From Arthrobacter sp. SLBN-83 (lineage in GTDB: Bacteria > Actinomycetota > Actinomycetes > Actinomycetales > Micrococcaceae): 64,000 nt of DNA. The notes under the pieces are model-generated. The model had not been told where the DNA came from. It made no database searches and worked only from the letters and a program-made list of their open reading frames with translations. Numbering within the stretch: position 1 is the first letter of the stretch; every line of letters starts with the position of its first letter. Positions 8,475 to 17,027 of the stretch are shown in pieces. The translations under genes were made by a program, and so were the position numbers. Location of the stretch: assembly GCF_006715285.1 (NCBI RefSeq), contig NZ_VFMX01000001.1, positions 4,216,001 through 4,280,000 on the forward strand, written 5' to 3'.

Positions 8475-11018
8475 TTAGCGCTGGACAGCTCCGAACCGTT
8501 CAGCAGCCAGGGCCACTGCGCTTTCGCGGGCTGCCGAGGCTTCGTCAGCGGTCAGCGTGCGGTCCTGTGCCCGGAAACGCAGACCGAAGGCCAGCGACTT
8601 CTTGCCTTCCTCGATGCCCTTGCCGGCGTAGACGTCGAACAGAGCCACGTCCTCCAGGAGCTCCCCGGCGCCTTCGCGCAGTGCGGCGAGAACCTCGTCT
8701 GCCGGCACGTCGGCCGGGACCACGAGGGCCACGTCCTGGGTTGCCACCGGGAAGGTGGAGATGTGGCGGGCCACGATGACGTCCGGAGCCGCCTCGAACA
8801 GGGCATCGGCGTTGATTTCGAGGGCAACGGTCCGGGCCGGCATGTCCGAGGCTGCCAGCAGCTTGGGGTGCAGTTCGCCCGCGTACCCCACGGTCTCCCC
8901 CGTTCGCAGCGCAAGTTTGGCGGTACGGCCGGGATGGAACGCCTGGTGGCTGCCCTGGCTGACCACCAGGTCCACGCCGAGGACATCGCCGGCAAGGCGG
9001 GCAACATCCAGCGCGTCGGCCCAGTCCCACGCCCGGGGGGTGTGGGACGCGGCGGCCGGGGAATCATGGCCGGTGAGGACCGCTGCGAGGTGGAACGGCT
9101 GGTCCGGGACGCCGTCGAACAAGTCATCGAGCACCTCGTCGGAAGGCTTGATTCCCAGCGGCGGGATGGAGGCCGTGCCCACGCTTTCGCCGGGCAGGAA
9201 CACCAGGCCGGATTCGAAGAGGGCCAGGTCGCGGAAGCCCCGCGAGTGGTTCCGCTTGGCCACCTCGATCAGCCCGGGCAGGATGGACGTCCGCAGGTAG
9301 CCGTGCTCCTCGCTGATGGGGTTGGCGAGCTTGACGGCGCTTCGCGCCGCACCTTCCTCCGACACCCCGAAGGTGTCGTTGGCGGCCTTGGATACGAACG
9401 GGTACGCCAGGACCTCGGTGAGGCCGAAGTCCGCCAGGGCCTGGATGAGGCGCCGGCGCTGCTGCTGGACCCGGGTGAGGCCGCGGCCGGGAGGCGCCAC
9501 CGGAAGCGTGGCGGGAATCTTGTCATAGCCCACCAGCCGGGCGATTTCCTCCGTGAGGTCTTCCTTGGTGCCCAGGTCGCTCCGCCAGCTGGGCGGCGTG
9601 ACGGTCCAGCCGCCGTCGTTCTTAACGACTCCGGCGCCCAGGTCCTCAAGGGAGGTGATGATCTGTTCCCCGGTGAAGTCAATGCCGATGCGTGCGGCAG
9701 CGAAACCGGCGGGCAGCTCGATGCTGATCGTCTCCGGAGCGGTGCCAACGTCGGTGCCGGCTTCGTCCTCCGTGCCGCCGGCCAGTTCCACCAGGAGGTC
9801 CACCACGCGCTGCGCGGCGATGCCCGCCACCTGCCAGTCCACGCCGCGCTCGAAGCGCTTGGAGGCCTCGGACGGCAGCTTATGCCGGCGGCGGGAGCGG
9901 CCGATGGACACCTCGTCGAAGTGCGCGGACTCCACCAGGACGTTCGACGTCGAATCGCTCACCTCGGTTGCCGCGCCACCCATGACGCCCGCGATGCCGA
10001 TGGCGCCGGAGTCGTCGGTGATGAGCAGGTCCTCGGCGTCGAGGGTGCGTTCCTTGCCGTCCAGCGTGGTGATCTTCTCGCCGGCGGACGCGCGCCGCAC
10101 CACGATGTCCCCGGACAGCTTGTCCAGGTCATAGCAGTGGGTGGGCTGGCCCAGCTCGAGCATGACGTAGTTGGAGATGTCCACCGGCAGCGAGATGGAG
10201 CGGATGCCGGCCAGCCGGAGCCGGGAGACCATCCACTGCGGCGTGGGCTTGGTGGCGTCGACGCCGCGGACGGTGCGCGCCACGAACCGGTCGCAGCCTG
10301 GTTTGCCGTAGATGGGGGCGTCGTCGTTGAGCTTGATGCCGTAGCCGCCGGACAGTTCCGCCGGGGCCTGGACCTTGGTGGCCGGGTCCGTGAAGGCCGT
10401 GCCCGTAGCGTGCGCGTACTCGCGGGCCACGCCGCGGATGGAGAACGCGTACCCGCGGTCCGGGGTGACGTTGATTTCCGCGGCCTGGTCGTAGAGGCCC
10501 AGGAGCTCCATGGCGTCAGTGCCCACTTCCGGGTCCAGCCCGATGCGGGACAGCACCAGGATGCCGTCGTGGTCCTCGCCGATGCCCAGTTCGCGGACGG
10601 AGGCGATCATGCCGGCGGAGAGGTGCCCATAGGTCTTGCGTGCCGAGATGTGGAAGTCGCCCGGCAGCACGGCGCCCGGAAGCGTGACCACCACCTTGTC
10701 GCCCTCAACGAAGTTGTGCGCACCGCAGACGATGCCCTGCACACCGGAGGGATCGATGCCCTTGCCGGTGAGGGTCTGCTCCTGCCCCTCGGGGACAACG
10801 CGGACCTGGCACCAGTTGATGGTCTTGCCGTTGCTCTGCGGTTCCTTGACAAGGCTCAGGACCTGGCCCACCACGATGGGGCCCTGCAGGGTCTCCGTGG
10901 GGCGGTGGACCGCTTCCTCCTCGAAGCCGACCTTGACCAGCTCTGCCATGACGTCTTCGGCCGTTGCTTCGGCCGGTACTGCCGCGAATTCACGCAGCCA
11001 GGAAAGTGGGATACGCAC
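8475..11018 (-). CDS. pheT: phenylalanine--tRNA ligase beta subunit
   Basis: Forms the alpha2-beta2 synthetase that charges tRNA-Phe. The 847-residue protein shows the usual order: an N-terminal EMAP-like tRNA-binding domain (around residues 40-150, with VVGQVLSLVKEPQSNGKTIN and GMIASVRELGIGEDHDGI), the B3/B4 editing domain, the B5 domain, the catalytic-like core (RHKLPSEASKRFERGVD) and a C-terminal anticodon-binding FDX-ACB domain from about residue 755 (HISTFPVATQDVALVVP). The GTG start at 11018 is 2 nt after the pheS stop, so the two are coupled. Confidence 0.97.
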   Translation of the reverse strand: MRIPLSWLREFAAVPAEATAEDVMAELVKVGFEEEAVHRPTETLQGPIVVGQVLSLVKEPQSNGKTINWCQVRVVPEGQEQTLTGKGIDPSGVQGIVCGAHNFVEGDKVVVTLPGAVLPGDFHISARKTYGHLSAGMIASVRELGIGEDHDGILVLSRIGLDPEVGTDAMELLGLYDQAAEINVTPDRGYAFSIRGVAREYAHATGTAFTDPATKVQAPAELSGGYGIKLNDDAPIYGKPGCDRFVARTVRGVDATKPTPQWMVSRLRLAGIRSISLPVDISNYVMLELGQPTHCYDLDKLSGDIVVRRASAGEKITTLDGKERTLDAEDLLITDDSGAIGIAGVMGGAATEVSDSTSNVLVESAHFDEVSIGRSRRRHKLPSEASKRFERGVDWQVAGIAAQRVVDLLVELAGGTEDEAGTDVGTAPETISIELPAGFAAARIGIDFTGEQIITSLEDLGAGVVKNDGGWTVTPPSWRSDLGTKEDLTEEIARLVGYDKIPATLPVAPPGRGLTRVQQQRRRLIQALADFGLTEVLAYPFVSKAANDTFGVSEEGAARSAVKLANPISEEHGYLRTSILPGLIEVAKRNHSRGFRDLALFESGLVFLPGESVGTASIPPLGIKPSDEVLDDLFDGVPDQPFHLAAVLTGHDSPAAASHTPRAWDWADALDVARLAGDVLGVDLVVSQGSHQAFHPGRTAKLALRTGETVGYAGELHPKLLAASDMPARTVALEINADALFEAAPDVIVARHISTFPVATQDVALVVPADVPADEVLAALREGAGELLEDVALFDVYAGKGIEEGKKSLAFGLRFRAQDRTLTADEASAARESAVALAAERFGAVQR

Positions 11019-11020
11019 TG

Positions 11021-12082
11021 TTAGATCTCCATCCCGAAGTGCTCGCTGAACCGTACATCGCCCTCGATCATGTCGCGCATGTCCCCCACCTCATTGCGGA
11101 ACATGAGGGTGCGCTCGATGCCCATCCCGAAGGCAAAACCTGAATAGACCTCCGGATCGATGCCGGCGGCGCGCAGGACGTTCGGGTTGACCATGCCGCA
11201 GCCGCCCCACTCGATCCATGCCGGGCCACCCTTGGCGCCGGGGTGGAAGATGTCCAGCTCGGCGGAGGGCTCGGTGAACGGGAAGTAGTTGGGGCGCAGC
11301 CGGATCTGCGCTTCGTCGCCGAACATCTGCCGGGCGAAGTGCTCAAGGGTGCCCCGCAGGTCTGCCATGCTCAGGTTCTTGTCGATGGCCAGGCCTTCGA
11401 ACTGGTGGAACACCGGCGTGTGCGTGGCATCGAGCTCATCGGTGCGGAACACCTTGCCCGGGCACAGCACGTAGATGGGTACCTCGCGCTCCAGCATGGA
11501 CCGCACCTGCACCGGGGAGGTGTGGGTACGCATCAGCAGGTGGGCTTCGGGCGGCTCCACGAAGAAGGTGTCCTGCATTTCGCGGGCAGGGTGGTCCGGC
11601 TTGAAGTTCAGGGCGTCGAAGTTGAACCATTCCGATTCCACCTCCGGCCCCTCAGCGATCTCCCAACCCATGCCAACGAAGATGTCCGCCACGCGGTCCT
11701 GCAGCGTGGAGAGCGGGTGGCGGGCACCGGCACGGCGGCGGCGCGGAGCGGCCGTGACATCCACGGTTTCCTCCACCAGGATCCGGGCATCGTTTTCGGC
11801 CTCCAACACTTCGGCGCGCTCGGCGAGCGCCTTGTTGACCTTTCCGCGGGAGGCACCCATCAGCTTTCCGGCGAGCGCCTTCTGGTCCTTGGGCAGCCGG
11901 CCGATCTCACGGTTGGCAAGGCTGAGCGGGGACTTCTCGCCACTGTGGGCAAGGCGTACCGCCTTCAGCTCGTCAAGGGTGGCCGCACCGGCAATGGCGG
12001 TGATGGCCTGGTCTACAGCGGCGTTGATGGCGGCCTCATCCGTGGGGTTCGGGATGGCGGCGCCCGGCAAAGTTTCAGTCAT
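11021..12082 (-). CDS. pheS: phenylalanine--tRNA ligase alpha subunit
   Basis: Catalytic class II subunit, 353 residues. An N-terminal coiled coil (about residues 20-100) precedes the catalytic domain. Seen: LLMRTHTSPVQVRSM (motif 2 region), FHQFEGLAID, WIEWGGCGMVNPNVL and GFAFGMGIERTLMFR (motif 3). The start ATG is at 12082. It is transcribed with pheT. The 5' leader holds a stable hairpin, but I see no Phe-rich leader peptide that would prove attenuation. Confidence 0.97.
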   Translation of the reverse strand: MTETLPGAAIPNPTDEAAINAAVDQAITAIAGAATLDELKAVRLAHSGEKSPLSLANREIGRLPKDQKALAGKLMGASRGKVNKALAERAEVLEAENDARILVEETVDVTAAPRRRRAGARHPLSTLQDRVADIFVGMGWEIAEGPEVESEWFNFDALNFKPDHPAREMQDTFFVEPPEAHLLMRTHTSPVQVRSMLEREVPIYVLCPGKVFRTDELDATHTPVFHQFEGLAIDKNLSMADLRGTLEHFARQMFGDEAQIRLRPNYFPFTEPSAELDIFHPGAKGGPAWIEWGGCGMVNPNVLRAAGIDPEVYSGFAFGMGIERTLMFRNEVGDMRDMIEGDVRFSEHFGMEI

Positions 12083-12103
12083 CTACTGTTCTTAGCTACG
12101 AGT

Positions 12104-12132
12104 CGTGGCTGCCGGCAGGCGGGGCAGCCACG
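12104..12132 (-). other. hairpin in the pheS 5' leader
   Basis: CGTGGCTGCC (12104-12113) and GGCAGCCACG (12123-12132) form a perfect 10-bp stem with a 9-nt loop, 22 nt upstream of the pheS ATG. There is no U-run, so it is more likely a translational or stability element than a terminator. A possible -10, TAGACT, lies upstream near 12248-12253 on the minus strand. The function is unknown. Confidence 0.45.
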
Positions 12133-12281
12133 CGCGGTTTCCCGCCCGGCGCGTCCGTCGCTGGCAGGTCATGGATGAATGCTGAACGTCAGTGGCATTC
12201 AATGACCAGGTCAGGGCTCGCCGGCAGGACCGGCGGCCACTGCCCTCCAGTCTAGTTGAACCCTCCGGCTACCATGGCCTC

Positions 12282-12719
12282 ATGACTTTGCGGCAGCGCA
12301 CGGGTTCCCTTCAGGGTCCGACGGCGGCCCAGCGGCTCAGGCGGGCAGCCAACCTCCTTAACGGAAGCACCCTGGCCGGGCTCGCCGTCGCCCTCGCCGC
12401 CCGGACACGCATCAGCCGGGGGCCCCGGGGGCTGATCATCGCCGCGGGATACCGGTGGCGGCTGCCCTTTGCGCAGGCCTACACCCTGGGCAACGTGGTG
12501 CTGTGCCGCAGCACCGCTGAGGAGCTGGTCTCCCGCCCGGCGCTCATGGGCCACGAGGAACGGCACTGCACCCAGTACGCGTGGTGCCTGGGGCTGCCGT
12601 TCATCCCGTTGTACCTGGCAGCCGCGGGCTGGTCCGTGCTGCGCACGGGAAATCCGGGGACGGCAAACATCTTTGAAATGCACGCGGGGCTGGCCGCGGG
12701 CGGTTACCCCCTTACGTGA
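12282..12719 (+). CDS. small HExxH protein of unknown function
   Basis: A 145-residue protein whose family I do not recognise by name. It carries GHEERHCTQYA (His91-Glu92-Glu93-Arg94-His95), a match to the HExxH zinc-protease motif, and a possible third ligand Glu132 in NIFEMHAG. Two hydrophobic stretches (about residues 30-42 and 104-120) flank this region, so it may be membrane-associated. An Arg-rich stretch is near the N terminus. ATG 12282 has no clear Shine-Dalgarno sequence. Its TGA overlaps the next gene by 4 nt, so the two are probably co-translated. Catalytic activity is inference. Confidence 0.65.
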   Translation: MTLRQRTGSLQGPTAAQRLRRAANLLNGSTLAGLAVALAARTRISRGPRGLIIAAGYRWRLPFAQAYTLGNVVLCRSTAEELVSRPALMGHEERHCTQYAWCLGLPFIPLYLAAAGWSVLRTGNPGTANIFEMHAGLAAGGYPLT

Positions 12720-13387
12720 AGGCGGACGTGATGGTTCAGGACCCGCACATGCAGGTTGGCGCCGGCACGGTCACCGTGACGGGAACGGGCTCCGCGGAGG
12801 CGGCCCCGGACCTGATGCTGGTTTCGGTAGGCGTGGAGTGCCGGGCCGGATCGGTGCAGGAAGCGTACGCGGCAGCAGGCGAGGCCCTGGCTGCCGTGGG
12901 ATCGGTGCTCCGCGGCCGCGGCGTTGCCCCCGTCGATCTCCGGACCGCAGGGCTGAGTGTCCGGGCCGACCTCGCCTGGCGGGACGGGGAAGGGCAGAAA
13001 CTCGTGGGCTACGTGGCCGCCGGCAGCCTTCTGGTGAAATTGCGGGACCTTGGCAGCGCATCGGGAACGGTTTCGGAAGCCGTCCGCGCGGCAGGGGACG
13101 CTGCCCGGCTTAACAGCCTGCAGCTGGTCCTGTCCGACGATTCCGCCGTTCGGGCACAGGCCCGGGACGCCGCGTGGGAGGACGCGCTCCACACCGCCGG
13201 ACAGTACGCCGCGCTGGCCTCGGCCACCCTGGGACGGGTGTTGTCCGTGGCAGACCAGCGGCCGGCTTCGGGGCCCGTACCGCTTGCTGGACTGCAGCGG
13301 GCCTCCTCCGCCGAATCCCTGGCCGTTGAGCCCGGGGAAAACCGGGTGGACGCGGCCGTGACCGTCACGTGGGAGCTGCAGCGCTGA
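12716..13387 (+). CDS. SIMPL (DUF541) domain protein
   Basis: A 223-residue protein with a SIMPL domain: VTVTGTGSAEAAPDLMLVSVGVE at the start, then the repeated Ala-rich helices and VTVTWEL at the end. Related proteins are periplasmic or surface-exposed in other bacteria (BP26-like), but no signal peptide is visible here, so this one is probably cytosolic. The GTG at 12716 overlaps the previous stop; GTG 12728 and ATG 12731 are alternatives. The molecular function of the family is unclear. Confidence 0.8.
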   Translation: MKADVMVQDPHMQVGAGTVTVTGTGSAEAAPDLMLVSVGVECRAGSVQEAYAAAGEALAAVGSVLRGRGVAPVDLRTAGLSVRADLAWRDGEGQKLVGYVAAGSLLVKLRDLGSASGTVSEAVRAAGDAARLNSLQLVLSDDSAVRAQARDAAWEDALHTAGQYAALASATLGRVLSVADQRPASGPVPLAGLQRASSAESLAVEPGENRVDAAVTVTWELQR

Positions 13388-13388
13388 C

Positions 13389-13424
13389 ACCCTCCCGGTA
13401 GGGGCGGGACTGCGGGAGGTGTTG
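13389..13424 (+). terminator. imperfect hairpin after the SIMPL gene
   Basis: CTCCCG and CGGGAG, flanked by ACAC and GTGT with one bulged C, form a GC-rich hairpin just after the TGA at 13387 and before the next promoter. There is only a weak T-rich tail. Confidence 0.5.
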
Positions 13425-13429
13425 CGGCC

Positions 13430-13465
13430 TTGACTTCCATTCGAACATGTTTTCGAATGGAGGCA
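13430..13465 (+). promoter_or_regulatory. LexA-controlled leaderless promoter of the radical SAM gene
   Basis: TTGACT (-35, 13430-13435) is followed by exactly 17 nt and then TCGAAT (-10, 13453-13458), which places +1 at 13465, the A of the ATG. The LexA box TCGAACATGTTTTCGA (13441-13456) fills the spacer and overlaps the -10. It matches the actinobacterial consensus TCGAAC-N4-GTTCGA with one mismatch. LexA bound here would block polymerase, so the gene should be DNA-damage inducible. Confidence 0.85.
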
Positions 13466-14583
13466 TGAGATGGGAAGCGCAGGCACTGGTGCCCACACCC
13501 AACCCCGCAGGCACAGCCGCTCCAGCGCTGCTTCCGCTGGCGGGCCTGGTCCGCTCCGTCACCACGCCTGAGTTCGCAGGCATCACGTTCCACGAGGTCA
13601 CTGCCAAATCGGTGCTCAACAAGGTGCCGGCGGGGTCCAGGATGCCATTCGAATGGACCGTCAATCCCTACCGCGGCTGCAGCCATGCCTGCGTCTACTG
13701 CTTTGCCCGCAAGACGCACACGTACCTGGATTTCGACGCCGGCATGGACTTCGACAGCCAGGTTGTGGTGAAGGTGAACGCCGCCGAGGTCCTCCGGAAG
13801 GAACTGAACAAGGCCTCCTGGACGCGCCAGCAAGTGGCCCTGGGCACCAACACCGATCCCTACCAGCGGGCCGAGGGCCGGTACCGGCTCATGCCGGGAA
13901 TCATTAACGCCCTGGCCGAGTCCGGCACTCCCCTGTCCATCCTCACCAAGGGAACCCTGCTGGCACGGGACATTCCGCTGCTTAAGAGCGCCGCCACGCA
14001 GGTCCCCGTAGGGCTCGGCATTTCCCTGGCCATGACCAACGAAGCCCTGTCCGAGGCGATCGAGCCCGGAACGCCGGCACCCAGGGCGCGGCTCCGGCTG
14101 GTGTCCCGGCTCCGCGAAGCGGGACTGCCCTGCGGCGTGATGGCCATGCCCATCCTGCCGTGGTTGTCCGACAGCGACGAAGCACTGGATGCGCTGTTCG
14201 GCTCGCTGGCGGCAGCGGGCGCCACAGGAGTCACTGCGGGTGCCCTGTACCTGAAACCCGGCACCAGGGAGTGGTTCATGAAGTGGATCGCGGCCAACCA
14301 CCCCGAGCTTGCCGGCCGCTACCGGCGGCTGTACGGCACCGGCTCCTACGCGTCCAAGGAATACCGGACGTGGCTCGCCGGGAGGGTCCGGTACTTCAAG
14401 GCGCGCCACGGCTTCTCGCATTCGTCAGGCTTCAGCCACCGTGACCTGGACAAGCCGGACCTGGACGATCCGCGCGTCGAAGAGGCGCAGTACCCGGCAG
14501 GCAGCATCCCCGTCGCCGTTCAAGGCGGCTCCCCTGCTGTTTCTGCGGCTTCCCGGCCCGGAGTGCAGGATTCACTGTTCTGA
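13465..14583 (+). CDS. SOS-controlled radical SAM protein (SplB-like, Rv2578c family)
   Basis: A 372-residue radical SAM protein. Cys72, Cys76 and Cys79 (GCSHACVYC) should bind the 4Fe-4S cluster, and GTNTDPYQ and ILTKGTLLARD are conserved core segments. The fold group is that of COG1533, which includes spore photoproduct lyase. I recognise it as the actinobacterial Rv2578c family, whose members begin MRW. The C terminus, QDSLF (368-372), fits a beta-clamp-binding peptide. An ATG at 13447 is in frame, but the promoter geometry and the MRW start favour 13465. The LexA box suggests a role in DNA damage; the substrate is unknown. The gene is convergent with a MutT-like gene. Confidence 0.88.
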   Translation: MRWEAQALVPTPNPAGTAAPALLPLAGLVRSVTTPEFAGITFHEVTAKSVLNKVPAGSRMPFEWTVNPYRGCSHACVYCFARKTHTYLDFDAGMDFDSQVVVKVNAAEVLRKELNKASWTRQQVALGTNTDPYQRAEGRYRLMPGIINALAESGTPLSILTKGTLLARDIPLLKSAATQVPVGLGISLAMTNEALSEAIEPGTPAPRARLRLVSRLREAGLPCGVMAMPILPWLSDSDEALDALFGSLAAAGATGVTAGALYLKPGTREWFMKWIAANHPELAGRYRRLYGTGSYASKEYRTWLAGRVRYFKARHGFSHSSGFSHRDLDKPDLDDPRVEEAQYPAGSIPVAVQGGSPAVSAASRPGVQDSLF

Positions 14584-14617
14584 CTTTTGTGAGGCCCCGG
14601 GGGTCAGTCGCAGGGGC

Positions 14618-15073
14618 TCAGTCCTGCGCCAGGGGCTCCTGTACCGGCACCGCCACAGAGTCCAGGAGGGCACTGACAATCGGATAGTCGGCCGGGATCC
14701 AGGGCAGGCCAAGGACGGCTTCCCGGTTTCGGAGGTCCACCCACTGCAGCTCGTCGTGGTCTTCAAGGGGCGTCGCCTCGCCGCTGGTCACTTCGGCGAA
14801 CCAGACCCGCATGCTGGCGCGCTCATTGAGCGGCCAGCCTTGGGGGTCCTCCGCGGGCAGCTCCGACCCCAGGCGGACATCGATGCCCAGTTCCTCGGCG
14901 AGTTCGCGCACCAGCGCTGTTTCGGGTTCCTCGCCGGCTTCCACTTTGCCCCCGGGAAACTCCCACAGCCCGGCCAGGTGCTCCGGTGCGCTCCTCCGCG
15001 CCACCAGCATTGCCGCCGGCTGGGCCAGGTTGTCCACCACGGCTCCGCCCACTACCTGTATCAGTCCAGTCAC
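14618..15073 (-). CDS. MutT-type Nudix (deoxy)nucleoside triphosphate pyrophosphohydrolase
   Basis: A 151-residue protein with a complete Nudix box, from GGKVEAGEE to RELAEELGI (residues 41-64), preceded by LVARRSAPEHLAGLWEFPG as in MutT and CtfA-like enzymes. Likely role: hydrolysing oxidised nucleotides such as 8-oxo-dGTP to the monophosphate. The exact substrate cannot be read from the sequence. It ends 34 nt from the stop of the convergent radical SAM gene. ATG start at 15073. Confidence 0.88.
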   Translation of the reverse strand: MTGLIQVVGGAVVDNLAQPAAMLVARRSAPEHLAGLWEFPGGKVEAGEEPETALVRELAEELGIDVRLGSELPAEDPQGWPLNERASMRVWFAEVTSGEATPLEDHDELQWVDLRNREAVLGLPWIPADYPIVSALLDSVAVPVQEPLAQD

Positions 15074-15241
15074 CGGCTCATTCTATGGGCCACAATGGGA
15101 ATGCCCGGAACAGCATCCGGCAGCCCGTCGACGCCGGAGGAATAGCTCCTGACCGCCGGGGGTTTGCAACACTGTCCGGATTATCCTGCCCCACTGCTGT
15201 GGCACCGTCCATTCCATGTTCCACCTTCGAAAAGCAGGCAT

Positions 15242-16450
15242 ATGAGCAGCGTTCTTTCCCCGTCCACGGCAGCCGGCACCAAGGCCCCCAATATCGGAAT
15301 GGCCATCTTTGCCCTGGCCATGGGCGGTGTGGGCATCGGCGTCACTGAGTTCACCATGATGGGCCTGCTGAAGGAAGTGGAACAGGGCCTGGGGATCAGC
15401 ACGCCCGAGGCCGGCCATCTGATCTCCGCCTATGCGCTGGGAGTGGTGGTTGGCGCTCCCCTGCTGGCCGCCGTCGGCGCCAAGCTCCCCCGCAAGAAAC
15501 TCGCGCTGGGGCTCCTGCTCTTCTTCACCCTGGCCAACCTGAGTTCTTTCATCGCCCCTGACTACGGGTCGATGCTCGTCTCCCGCTTTGCCGCCGGGCT
15601 CCCGCACGGGGCCTTCTTCGGAGTTGCTGCAGTCATAGCCGCCTCCCTAGTCCCCGCTACCCGGCGCGGCTGGGCCATCTCGATGGTCATGGCAGGGCTC
15701 AGCGTCTCCAACGTGGTGGGCGTACCGTTTGCCACGTGGCTGGGCCAGACCTTCGGCTGGCGGTTGCTGTTTGTCCTGGTGGGCGCCATCGGTCTGCTGG
15801 CGTTGGCCATGGTGTGGAAGTTCGTGCCCTTCCAGGCTGCCCACCCCGATGCGAGTATCCGGCGTGAGCTTGGCGCGCTCAAGCGGCTGCAGGTGTGGCT
15901 GGCCCTCCTGGTGGGCATCGTGGGTTTCGGCGGCTTCTTTGCCACCTATACCTACATTGCGCACACCATGACCGCCGTGGCCGGCATCCCCACCGCACTG
16001 ATCCCCCTGGTGGTGGCGCTCTATGGGCTGGGCATGGTGGCCGGAAACATTGTTGGCGGCCGGCTGGCCGACAGGTCCGTCATGGGCACCCTGTACCGGG
16101 TCCTCCCGGCTGTCGCCGTGGCCCTGGTGGTCTACGCTGTGGCCGCGCACTGGCCGTGGAGCGCCATGGTCATGGTGTTCGTGGTGGGCGCCGCCGGCTC
16201 CATGTTGATCCCGGCCCTGCAGACCCGACTGCTGGACGCCTCGCCGGATGCCCCGTCACTGGCATCCTCGCTGAACCATGCCGCCCTGAACGTCGCCAAT
16301 GCCTTGGGGGCGTTCCTCGGCGGCCTGGTCATTGCCCTCGGCTGGGGCTTCACCGCCCCGGCACTCGTTGGCGCCGTCCTGGCACTCCTCGGTTTCGGCG
16401 TGGCCCTCTTCAGCGGCCTGATGGAACGCAGACGGCCGTTGGCTGCCTGA
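15242..16450 (+). CDS. MFS transporter, AraJ/DHA1-type exporter
   Basis: A 402-residue membrane protein with about 12 hydrophobic segments. It starts MAIFALAMGGVGIGVTEFTMMGLL, a signature of the AraJ/YdhP-like drug:H+ antiporter group, and has the loop 2-3 type motif AAVGAKLPRKKLALG and a conserved GLPHGAFFGVA. The substrate is unknown. ATG 15242 has only a weak AGCAGG upstream; an earlier in-frame ATG at 15164 would add a non-membrane, Cys/Pro/His-rich extension and is rejected. Confidence 0.88.
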   Translation: MSSVLSPSTAAGTKAPNIGMAIFALAMGGVGIGVTEFTMMGLLKEVEQGLGISTPEAGHLISAYALGVVVGAPLLAAVGAKLPRKKLALGLLLFFTLANLSSFIAPDYGSMLVSRFAAGLPHGAFFGVAAVIAASLVPATRRGWAISMVMAGLSVSNVVGVPFATWLGQTFGWRLLFVLVGAIGLLALAMVWKFVPFQAAHPDASIRRELGALKRLQVWLALLVGIVGFGGFFATYTYIAHTMTAVAGIPTALIPLVVALYGLGMVAGNIVGGRLADRSVMGTLYRVLPAVAVALVVYAVAAHWPWSAMVMVFVVGAAGSMLIPALQTRLLDASPDAPSLASSLNHAALNVANALGAFLGGLVIALGWGFTAPALVGAVLALLGFGVALFSGLMERRRPLAA

Positions 16451-16625
16451 GCTTGCCGAGGCTGTCCCTGCCCGGGTTGCCGTGGACGATCCATGGCGAA
16501 TACTTCCCTGCACGGAGGCCTAACGATGCTGCAACGCCGCCCCCGGAGCTACTGACTTTAGGGGGTGCTTATGTTAGCTTGAGCCTCATCGGGACTATTA
16601 ATCCCGGTCACAATGAGGAGGAGAC

Positions 16626-16901
16626 ATGGGTTTTCTTGCTTGGATTATTTTGGGCCTGATTGTTGGGGCCATCGTTAAAGCCGTAATGCCCGGACGGGTT
16701 GGCGGCGGCTGGGTGACCAGCCTCATCCTGGGTGTCGTCGGAGCCATTGTTGGCGGCTGGATTGGCAGCCTCCTGTTCAACAAGGGCGATCTTGCCTTCT
16801 TCGACCTCGGCACCTGGATTCTCGCTATCGTCGGCGGCCTGATTGTCGCCGGCATCTACGGAGCAGTCACCGGACGCGGGAAAGCCAGCCGCGCACCCTG
16901 A
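16626..16901 (+). CDS. GlsB/YeaQ/YmgE family stress-response membrane protein
   Basis: A 91-residue, very hydrophobic, Gly-rich protein with three predicted membrane helices (FLAWIILGLIVGAIVKAVMPG, VTSLILGVVGAIVGGWIGSLL, LGTWILAIVGGLIVAGIYGAVTG), the standard pattern of the transglycosylase-associated/GlsB family. Members are often induced by general stress; their biochemical role is unknown. A strong AGGAGGAGAC ribosome site precedes ATG 16626. A perfect terminator palindrome follows. Confidence 0.92.
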   Translation: MGFLAWIILGLIVGAIVKAVMPGRVGGGWVTSLILGVVGAIVGGWIGSLLFNKGDLAFFDLGTWILAIVGGLIVAGIYGAVTGRGKASRAP

Positions 16902-16926
16902 TCGCTCTGTCAATCAATAACCCACG

Positions 16927-16954
16927 GGCCCCGGAATTCCGGGGCCTTTCTTTG
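16927..16954 (+). terminator. Rho-independent terminator after the GlsB-like gene
   Basis: GGCCCCGGAATTCCGGGGCC (16927-16946) is a perfect 20-bp palindrome followed by TTTCTTT, 25 nt after the stop codon. It is a classical intrinsic terminator in the plus direction. Confidence 0.9.
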
Positions 16955-17027
16955 TCCTCCGGACCGGCCGCCGTCGTCCGTGTTTCAGCCCAGTCCCGTG
17001 TTTGCGCCCAGTCCTGCCTCGGGCGTC

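Noticed and set aside
12104..12281. Phe-rich leader peptide (attenuator) before pheS
   Set aside because: I searched the minus strand and found no short frame with a run of Phe codons.
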